Shown: positions 50,891-56,995 of the stretch, one piece after another
How positions within the stretch are numbered: position 1 is the first letter of the stretch
Layout: each line of letters opens with the position of its first letter
NCBI RefSeq assembly: GCF_001006805.1
Contig: NZ_LN811366.1
Coordinates: 72,701 to 129,695 of the forward strand
DNA: 56,995 nucleotides
Direction: 5' to 3'
Source: Microvirga massiliensis
GTDB lineage: Bacteria; Pseudomonadota; Alphaproteobacteria; Rhizobiales; Beijerinckiaceae
Notes under the pieces: generated by a model
Databases searched by the model: none
The model's input: only the letters and a program-made list of their open reading frames with translations
What the model was told of the DNA's origin: nothing
Made by a program: the position numbers and the translations under genes

Positions 50891-52060
50891 ATGACACGTG
50901 GTTGCATTGTAGGATGGGCTCATACGCCATTCGGCAAGCTCGAGAATCCGGATGTCGAGAGCCTGATGGCCCGCGTGTCCGGAGAGGCGCTCGCCCATGC
51001 GGGAGTTGGACCGGAAGACGTCGACGGGATCTATGTCGGTGTCATGAACAACGGCTTCTCGAAGCAGGGCTTCGAGGCGGCGCAGGTTGCCCTTAGTCAG
51101 CCCGAACTTGCGCATGTGCCGGCGACGCGCCTTGAGAACGCCTGCGCGACCGGATCGGCGGCGCTCTACACCGCGCTCGACTTCGTTGAGAGTGGCCGCG
51201 GACGTGTCGCGCTGGTCGTCGGCGCCGAGAAGATGACCGCGAAAAGCGTCCCCGAGACGAGCGACATCCTGTTGAGTGCCTCCTACCGGAAAGAGGAAGC
51301 CGACATCGACGGCGGGTTCGCCGGGGTGTTTGGCCGGATCGCTCAAAACTACTTCCAGCGTTACGGCGACCGCAGCGAGGAGCTCGCTCGCATCTCCGCG
51401 AAGAACCACAAGAATGGTGTCTCAAATCCCTATGCGCAGATGCGCCGGGATTTCGGATTCGAGTTTTGCAATGCCGTCTCTGACAAGAACCCCTATGTTG
51501 CGGCGCCGCTTCGGCGGACCGACTGCTCGCTGATTTCGGACGGCGCGGCTGCGCTCGTCGTTGCCGACGAGGAAACCGCCGAGCGGCTGCAACGCGCGAT
51601 CACGTTTCGGGCGCGGCGGCACGTCAACGATATCCTGCCGCTATCGCGGCGCGATCCCATCGCCTTCGCGGGCGCCCGGACGGCCTGGGAAAAAGCACGT
51701 GCGGATTCCGGTGTGAGGCTGGACGATCTCGACTTCGTCGAGACGCATGACTGCTTCACCATTGCCGAGCTGATCGAGTACGAGGCAATGGGACTCGCGG
51801 CTCCGGGCGAGGGGTACCGTGTCGTACGAGAGGGAATTGCCGAAAAAGACGGTCGTTTGCCTGTCAACCCTTCCGGCGGCCTCAAGTCGAAGGGTCACCC
51901 GATCGGCGCGACCGGCGTCTCGATGCATGTCATGGCCTGCCTGCAACTCATGAATGAGGCCGGCGACATGCAGATCGAGGACGCGAAGCTTGCCGGTGTG
52001 TTCAACATGGGCGGCGCAGCCGTCGCGAATTACGTCTCGATCCTGGAGCGCCGCAAATGA
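50891..52060 (+). CDS. Thiolase-family (SCP-x/acetyl-CoA acetyltransferase type) protein
   Basis: A 389-residue thiolase that would cleave or form a 3-ketoacyl-CoA bond. The nucleophile Cys lies in LENACATGSAALYTAL (about residue 85). The second-half motifs ETHDCFTIAEL and SKGHPIGATGVSMHV supply the active-site His and Cys region in the SCP-x/lipid-transfer manner (HDCF in place of NEAF). The ATG at 50891 is the first after the permease stub. It overlaps the ligase gene by ATGA at 52057-52060. Confidence 0.92.
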   Translation: MTRGCIVGWAHTPFGKLENPDVESLMARVSGEALAHAGVGPEDVDGIYVGVMNNGFSKQGFEAAQVALSQPELAHVPATRLENACATGSAALYTALDFVESGRGRVALVVGAEKMTAKSVPETSDILLSASYRKEEADIDGGFAGVFGRIAQNYFQRYGDRSEELARISAKNHKNGVSNPYAQMRRDFGFEFCNAVSDKNPYVAAPLRRTDCSLISDGAAALVVADEETAERLQRAITFRARRHVNDILPLSRRDPIAFAGARTAWEKARADSGVRLDDLDFVETHDCFTIAELIEYEAMGLAAPGEGYRVVREGIAEKDGRLPVNPSGGLKSKGHPIGATGVSMHVMACLQLMNEAGDMQIEDAKLAGVFNMGGAAVANYVSILERRK

Positions 52061-53712
52061 GCTCTCTCGGTCAGGCTCCTGCCGGGGGCGTTGCGCCCGT
52101 CACCAAGCGGGTCATGAACCTCTCCCATTTTCTACGCCAGGCGGCGCGGCGGCATGGGGACGAGATCGGCTTTGTCTGGGGAGAGGCGACCTGGACATGG
52201 GCCGAGCTGGACCAGCGTGTGGACGCGATGGCGGCTGCGCTGGCCGCCAGAGGCGTGAGGAAAGGAGATCGCGTTCTAGTGCAGTCCAAGAATTGCAACC
52301 AGATGTTCGAGTCGATGTTCGCCTGCTTCCGGCTCGGCGCGGTTTGGGTGCCGACGAACTTTCGTCAGACGCCGAGCGAGGTCGCTTATCTCGGCCAGGC
52401 GAGCGGCGCCACCGCCATGATCTGCCAGAGCGGCTTTCCGGAGTACGTCTCGGCGGCACGCGAAGCCGCCCCGGATATCCGCCTTGTCATCTCGATTGGA
52501 CCGTCGGAGTTTGGTGAAGACTACGATGCTCTCGTCGAGCAGCATTCCGGGCAGGCGGCTCCAGTGGCGTCAGTCGAGCACGATGATCCGTGCTGGTTTT
52601 TCTTCACCTCGGGCACGACGGGCCGCCCGAAGGCCGCCGTTCTGACCCATGGCCAGATGGCGTTCGTGATCACGAACCATCTCTGCGATCTGATGCCGGG
52701 CACGACCCATCGGGATGCCTCCCTGGTGTTAGCTCCGCTCTCGCATGGGGCGGGTGTTCACCAGCTCGTGCAGGTGGCGCGCGGTGTGAAGACCGTCCTG
52801 CTCACGAGCGACCGATTTGATGCCGACGAGGCCTGGGGGTTGGTGGAGCGGTGGCGGATCACGAACATGTTCACGGTGCCGACCATCGTGAAGATGCTGA
52901 CCGAGCATCCTTCGGTCGAGTCACACGATCTCTCCTCGCTGCGCTACGTCATCTACGCAGGCGCGCCCATGTACCGGGAGGATCAGAAGCACGCGCTCGG
53001 GAAGCTCGGGAAGGTGCTCGTCCAGTATTTCGGACTGGGCGAGGTCACCGGCAACATCACGGTGCTTCCGCCCGCGCTGCACGAACTCGAGGACGGCCCT
53101 CATGTGAAGGTCGGGACATGTGGCTATGAGCGCACCGGGATGCAGGTCTCGCTCCAGGACGAGCAAGGCCGCGAGGTGAGGCCCGGCGAGACCGGCGAGA
53201 TCTGCGTCTGCGGTCCCGCGGTGTTCGCGGGCTACTACAACAACCCGGACGCGAACGCGAAGGCATTTCGGGATGGCTGGTTCCGGACGGGCGATCTCGG
53301 CCACATGGATGAGGAAGGCTTCCTCTACATCACCGGGCGGGCTTCGGACATGTACATATCCGGCGGCTCGAACGTCTATCCGCGTGAAACTGAGGAAAAG
53401 CTGCTGACGCATCCGGCCATCGCCGAGGTCGCCATTGTCGGCGTGCCCGACAGGACCTGGGGTGAAGTCGGTGTGGCGGTCTGCGTGCTGCGACCGCACG
53501 CGAACCTCGACGAGCGGGACCTCCTGGCCTGGCTGGAGAGCAAGGTCGCCCGCTACAAGCTCCCGAAGCGTGTGTTTTTCTGGGAGGCTCTGCCGAAGTC
53601 TGCGTACGGCAAGATCACGAAGAAGGACGTCCGCGCGGAACTCGAGGCGCGCGGCTGCCTGCCGCTCGATCAACCGGCCGCGGCGCCAACTGGGGCATCC
53701 GCTGCAGCCTGA
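52057..53712 (+). CDS. Acyl-CoA synthetase, AMP-binding family
   Basis: A 551-residue adenylate-forming ligase that activates a carboxylic acid with CoA. The phosphate loop is FFTSGTTGRPKAAVLTHGQ (about residue 185), followed by the adenine block QYFGLGEVTGNITV. GWFRTGDLGHMDEEGFLYIT and the hinge GRASDMYISGGSNVYPRE come next, and the catalytic Lys is in SAYGKITKKDVR. The substrate (fatty, aromatic or terpenoid acid) cannot be told. It is coupled to the thiolase, which suggests a degradative acyl-CoA route. Confidence 0.94.
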   Translation: MSSLGQAPAGGVAPVTKRVMNLSHFLRQAARRHGDEIGFVWGEATWTWAELDQRVDAMAAALAARGVRKGDRVLVQSKNCNQMFESMFACFRLGAVWVPTNFRQTPSEVAYLGQASGATAMICQSGFPEYVSAAREAAPDIRLVISIGPSEFGEDYDALVEQHSGQAAPVASVEHDDPCWFFFTSGTTGRPKAAVLTHGQMAFVITNHLCDLMPGTTHRDASLVLAPLSHGAGVHQLVQVARGVKTVLLTSDRFDADEAWGLVERWRITNMFTVPTIVKMLTEHPSVESHDLSSLRYVIYAGAPMYREDQKHALGKLGKVLVQYFGLGEVTGNITVLPPALHELEDGPHVKVGTCGYERTGMQVSLQDEQGREVRPGETGEICVCGPAVFAGYYNNPDANAKAFRDGWFRTGDLGHMDEEGFLYITGRASDMYISGGSNVYPRETEEKLLTHPAIAEVAIVGVPDRTWGEVGVAVCVLRPHANLDERDLLAWLESKVARYKLPKRVFFWEALPKSAYGKITKKDVRAELEARGCLPLDQPAAAPTGASAAA

Positions 53713-53743
53713 GAGTCATGTGAACTTCAAACGAGAGGGACCG

Positions 53744-54556
53744 ATGTCTCGTCAACAAGCCGTACTCGTCACCGGCGGAGCCTCAGGTATCGGTCTTGCA
53801 ATTGTCGAGGCAGTCCTTGCGGAGGGCTGGCGGGCGGTCGTCGCGGATCTGGATCAAGCTAACCTCGATCGCTGCCGGAATACCTTCGGGTCTTCCGCTG
53901 GCAATGTTCGGTTCGAGCGGCTGAACGTTGCGGACGAGGATGCCATCGTCCGCTGCATCGCGAGTTGCGAAGCGGAGTTCGGGCCGCTGACCGGTGTCGT
54001 AAATTCGGCCGGAATCGGACGCGATGTGCCGGCCCTCGAGACGAGCGCCGAACTCTTCCGGACGATTCTGGAGGTCAATCTCATCGGCAGCTTCGTGGTG
54101 TCGCGCGAAGCTGCGAAGAGGATGCAGGCGCGCGGAGCCGGATCCATCATCAACATCGCATCGGTGTCCGGCATCGTGGGGAATGAGGGACGTGTCGCCT
54201 ATGGCGCATCAAAAGGCGGCGTGATCACCATGACAAAGGTCATGGCGGTCGAGCTGGCGCCCCTTGGAATCCGCGTGAACGCGATCGCACCTGGCCCGAT
54301 CGAGACGCCGCTCGTCAAGGAGGTCCACACGAAGGAGGCTCGTGCGGCCTGGATGTCGACAGTACCGCTGCGTCGTTACGGGTCTCCCGAGGAGATCGCC
54401 GGCGCTGCAGTCTTCCTCCTCGACGACAGCAAGTCGAGCTACATCACGGGCCAGACGATCTGCGTCGACGGCGGTTTTACGAGTGCGGGTATCATCACCG
54501 GCACGAGCGCCGCTTTGGCATCGACGCAAGCTGCAGGGCCGGCTGCCGTCGGATAG
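53744..54556 (+). CDS. Short-chain dehydrogenase/reductase
   Basis: A classical SDR of 270 aa. The NAD(P) loop is TGGASGIGLAIVEAV and NSAGIG follows. The catalytic Ser and Tyr-X3-Lys are in NIASVSGIVGNEGRVAYGAS followed by KGG. The acidic residue after the second strand (VVADLDQ) favours NAD. The ATG at 53744 follows GAGAGGGA, 31 bases after the ligase gene. It probably oxidises a hydroxyacyl-CoA or alcohol in the same pathway. Confidence 0.93.
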   Translation: MSRQQAVLVTGGASGIGLAIVEAVLAEGWRAVVADLDQANLDRCRNTFGSSAGNVRFERLNVADEDAIVRCIASCEAEFGPLTGVVNSAGIGRDVPALETSAELFRTILEVNLIGSFVVSREAAKRMQARGAGSIINIASVSGIVGNEGRVAYGASKGGVITMTKVMAVELAPLGIRVNAIAPGPIETPLVKEVHTKEARAAWMSTVPLRRYGSPEEIAGAAVFLLDDSKSSYITGQTICVDGGFTSAGIITGTSAALASTQAAGPAAVG

Positions 54557-54954
54557 GCATCGCTATGACGCCTTTGTCATCGCTCACGGAACGCCCGGGG
54601 AGGCTCACGATGAAGGGGGCAGCCACGACTCAGTTCCCGCGGCCACCTACTCTGATTCACCCCGGCCGGTTCAATCCGGTTCGCATCCAAAGCCTTCGCT
54701 CGGTCAGTGGGCGGCATGTTCGCTTACGGAGGAGCAGGCTGTCCGTTCTTCCGGCCAAGTTCCGTCGTGAACCCCTCATTGTCTGACGGCCTGCTGCCTC
54801 AAGATTATGCCGGCGGGATTCGGTCGGTTTTTTGGGGCAGTGCCACCGGTTCTGGATCGTGCACGGCGCACTCGCGCTTTCGGCGAAGACAACGTCGGCA
54901 CTCCGCGAGATGGGACACGACATAGTTCATGAGCCGGTGAGCCCGGAGAGAGTT
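54557..54954. other. 398-base gap without a supported gene
   Basis: Short frames cross this region, including an in-frame extension of the next gene from 54832, but none has a ribosome site or domain. Only the GGAGAG before 54955 is clear. The gap breaks the otherwise tight acyl-CoA operon and may hold a promoter or deleted DNA. Confidence 0.45.
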
Positions 54955-55815
54955 ATGAGATCAATCAAGCAGCCTGGAGTTGGACCGTCCGAGCGGGTGC
55001 AATGGACCGAGGCAAAGGGCCTGCAAGTGTCCGCACATCTCGAACCGGGTCTGCCGCTCCTTGATGCGGTCCAGAGCGTCTTCGCGGCGCAGGGCCTGAC
55101 GAGCGGGGTACTAAGGCTCAAGGGCGGGGCCATTGCTCCTTTTGCCTATGTCATACCTGCGCTCCCGGAAACACCGCGACATGCTGCCTACTACAGTGCG
55201 ACGCTGCGGCCGCCGGGATTGAGTCGCATTCGTACGGGAGCGTTGACCTTCGGACATCGGGATGGGATGCCGTTCTTCCACTGTCACGCGTTCTGGACCG
55301 ACGCAGACGGTGTCCTTCGCGGCGGCCATGTCATGCCTGAGGAGACCTTCGTCGCGGAGCCGATCCAGGTCATCGGCATCGGTCTCGATGGCGCGGCGTA
55401 CAAGGCAGAACCGGATCCCGAGACGAACTTCACCTTGTTTGGCCCCGTCTCGGAGGCCGCATTGGGCCTCGCTGGAGAGCGGCGGGTGTTCGCGCTGAGG
55501 CTAAGGCCCAATCAGGATCTCTCGCAGGCGCTCGAGGCTTTCTGCCGAGAGCAGAAGATCTCACGGGCATTGTTGCACGGCGGCGTCGGCAGCACCATCG
55601 GTGCCCGATACGAAGACGGGCGAGCGGTTGACGCCTTTGCGACCGAAATGGCCATTCATTCCGGTCGCATTGCACCAGGGGAATGGGGTGAACCGGAGGC
55701 CGAATTGGATATCGCGCTGGTCGACTACACCGGTGCCGTTTCGGAAGGCCGTCTTACGCGCGGAGACAATCCAGTCCTGATGACTGTGGAAGTCGCTCTC
55801 GAAGTTAGCAGCTGA
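54955..55815 (+). CDS. Tandem PPC/DUF296 domain protein
   Basis: A 286-residue protein with two PPC domains in a row: about 20-150 (core blocks LPLLDAVQSVFAAQGLTSGV and FFHCHAFWTDADGVLRGGHV) and about 165-280 (DLSQALEAFCREQKISRALL and TEMAIHSGRI). The His in HCHAF and in the GGHV motif resemble the metal-lining residues of single-domain bacterial PPC proteins. The ATG at 54955 has GGAGAG before it. It stands between two SDR genes of an acyl-CoA operon, which argues for an enzymatic or metabolite-binding role rather than gene control. A single-domain relative is at 13568-14011. Confidence 0.78.
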   Translation: MRSIKQPGVGPSERVQWTEAKGLQVSAHLEPGLPLLDAVQSVFAAQGLTSGVLRLKGGAIAPFAYVIPALPETPRHAAYYSATLRPPGLSRIRTGALTFGHRDGMPFFHCHAFWTDADGVLRGGHVMPEETFVAEPIQVIGIGLDGAAYKAEPDPETNFTLFGPVSEAALGLAGERRVFALRLRPNQDLSQALEAFCREQKISRALLHGGVGSTIGARYEDGRAVDAFATEMAIHSGRIAPGEWGEPEAELDIALVDYTGAVSEGRLTRGDNPVLMTVEVALEVSS

Positions 55816-55852
55816 GTGCATTCCGCCCGGGGAGGGGGCAGAGGAGAAGGAC

Positions 55853-56656
55853 ATGGCGAACCGCTTAAAGGGAAGGACTGCAATTGTGTTCGGGGCGGGA
55901 TCCTCGGGAGCGGGCTGGGGAAACGGCAAGGCCGCCGCTGTCGCCTATGCGCGGGAGGGAGCGCAAGTCTGTTGTGTGGATTTGGTGGAAGCGGCGGCCC
56001 GGGAGACCGCGCACACCATTGAAGAGGAGGGAGGTACCGCGATCGCCGTGGCCGCTGATGTCACCGACACTGCCTCGGTCGAAGATTCGGTTGCCAATGC
56101 CGTCGCGCGTTTTGGGCACCTCGACATTCTGCACAACAACGTTGGGGTCACGCATATGGGCGGCCCGGTGGAACTCAGCGACGCGCAGTTCGCCGCTTCA
56201 CTCGATCTGAACATCGGATCGGTGTATCGTTCCGCAAAGGCTGTGCTACCTCACATGCTGCTGCAGGGCGGCGGAGCAATCATCAACATTTCGTCGCTCG
56301 CGGCGGTCCGTTGGACCGGCTATCCGTATTTCGCCTATTATGCGACAAAGGCGGCGGTCAACCAGGCGACCGTGGCGCTCGCCATGCAGTACGCGCGAAA
56401 CGGGATCCGCGCGAACTGCATCATGCCCGGCCTGATCGATACTCCCCTGATCTACAAGCAGATTTCTGACCAATACACTTCAGTCGATGAAATGGTAGCG
56501 GCGCGCAATGCCGCCGTTCCGATGGGGAGAATGGGAACCGCTTGGGACATTGCGAATGCTGCCGTATTCCTCGCTTCCGACGAGGCGAAGTTCGTGACCG
56601 GCGTATGCCTGCCCGTGGACGGAGGCCAGAGCTGTGCCGTGGCGGAGTTCCGGTGA
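55853..56656 (+). CDS. Short-chain dehydrogenase/reductase
   Basis: A second SDR, 267 aa. The nucleotide loop is atypical but recognisable: VFGAGSSGAGWGNGKAAAVA. It is followed by VADVTDTASVED, HNNVGVTHMG and the catalytic SSLAAVRWTGYPYFAYYATK region. The C-terminal GVCLPVDGGQSC is standard. GGAGAAGG precedes the ATG, 37 bases after the double PPC gene, so they are likely co-transcribed. It differs enough from the SDR at 53744 to act on another intermediate. Confidence 0.92.
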   Translation: MANRLKGRTAIVFGAGSSGAGWGNGKAAAVAYAREGAQVCCVDLVEAAARETAHTIEEEGGTAIAVAADVTDTASVEDSVANAVARFGHLDILHNNVGVTHMGGPVELSDAQFAASLDLNIGSVYRSAKAVLPHMLLQGGGAIINISSLAAVRWTGYPYFAYYATKAAVNQATVALAMQYARNGIRANCIMPGLIDTPLIYKQISDQYTSVDEMVAARNAAVPMGRMGTAWDIANAAVFLASDEAKFVTGVCLPVDGGQSCAVAEFR

Positions 56657-56773
56657 AAGTGGCGACGGCCGCGCTGTGATTTTTGTTCGGGGATCGCAGC
56701 TCAGTTCGTCCGTTGTCTAGGTGTTCAGTCCCGGGGGATCGTGGTGCCTTCTTGAGCCGAGAGGCGGAGGATG

Positions 56774-56799
56774 TGTGCTAGCTGAGACTTGATCTGACA
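56774..56799. repeat. Possible terminal inverted repeat of an IS481-type element
   Basis: TGTGCTAGCTGAGACTTGAT followed by CTGACA begins with TGT and lies 43 bases beyond the transposase stop, where an IS481-family end is expected. The other end is outside the window, so it cannot be matched. Confidence 0.4.
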
Positions 56800-56842
56800 T
56801 TTAGTGCCTGGAGATGGGTCGGGTTCTTCCGTCTGATGGTAT

Positions 56843-56995
56843 TCAAGCGGCTATCATCTTCTCCTGTGCGAGCGGGATGGCATCCCGGAAGGTGTGCATC
56901 GGGGTCTTACCATAGCACCATCGCCCCTGATGCGGACGCGTTTCATTGTAGCTCTACATCCAGGCATCAAGGTCGCTCTGCAGTTCAGCGATCGA
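56843..56995 (-). pseudogene. IS481-family transposase, C-terminal piece with in-frame amber
   Basis: Read on the minus strand, the last 50 codons give ELQSDLDAWM, a TAG, then SYNETRPHQGRWCYGKTP and AIPLAQEKMIAA, the characteristic end of IS481-type transposases (DDE integrase core). The TAG at 56954-56956 falls in the conserved AWM-YNE block. The gene is cut by the window edge, so more damage may lie beyond. Its presence marks the right border of the acyl-CoA operon as a mobile-element site. Confidence 0.78.

Overview
The window reads as the chromosome of a GC-rich, respiring alphaproteobacterium, probably of the order Hyphomicrobiales. The lineage call is inference. It rests on the nosRZDFYLX order, the class II type NirK remnant, the alternative complex III plus caa3 oxidase locus, the TctCBA transporter and an interspersed CATTGCGAGCG...GAAGCAATC repeat. 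No rRNA, tRNA, CRISPR array or prophage was seen. The left end is a GH13 glucosidase cut by the window edge, and the right end is a decayed IS481-type transposase.

Layout. (a) 1.7-13.4 kb, minus strand: a gapless operon actABCDEF, a small one-helix protein gene, an SCO copper chaperone and ctaCDEF. It encodes a quinol-oxidising alternative complex III and an A2-type caa3 oxidase. Nearly every junction overlaps (ATGA, GTGA or TAATG). (b) 13.5-17.5 kb: a PPC/DUF296 protein, a helix-hairpin-helix protein, an endonuclease III homologue and two small membrane proteins. (c) 17.6-20.7 kb: a tctCBA tricarboxylate-type transporter. (d) 21-23 kb: cytochrome c, a DUF4142 protein and a 2Fe-2S ferredoxin. 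(e) 23-32.1 kb: a complete, intact-looking nosRZDFYLX cluster for nitrous oxide reduction. (f) 32.4-48.3 kb: a nitrogen-oxide island with a ferritin-like protein, hemN, norCBQD, ccmE, a 51-residue membrane protein, nnrU, an NnrS-like protein, a DUF2249/MIP18/DUF1858 set, an NnrR-like regulator, a nirK fragment, ccoG and nnrS. (g) 48.4-56.7 kb: an IclR regulator, an orphan TRAP binding protein whose permeases are deleted, and an acyl-CoA operon (thiolase, acyl-CoA ligase, two SDRs, a double PPC protein).

Main observation. The nitrogen-oxide pathway looks half dismantled. The copper nitrite reductase survives only as about 109 C-terminal codons. NorC has CINCR where the heme motif CXXCH is expected. 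norB carries an in-frame amber codon at position 256 of 449. NosZ and its accessory genes keep their key motifs. Nine 14-bp TTG-N8-CAA sites of the NnrR/FNR type stand in front of nosR/ferritin, hemN, norC, ccmE, the 51-residue gene, the MIP18 operon, the DUF1858 gene and (twice) the nirK remnant/ccoG gap. Together with the encoded NnrR-like protein they outline one nitric-oxide-responsive regulon. If both nor lesions are real, the organism would rely on N2O reduction without its own local NO source or sink, while keeping the less-studied NnrS/NnrU/MIP18/DUF2249/DUF1858 and ferritin-like genes.
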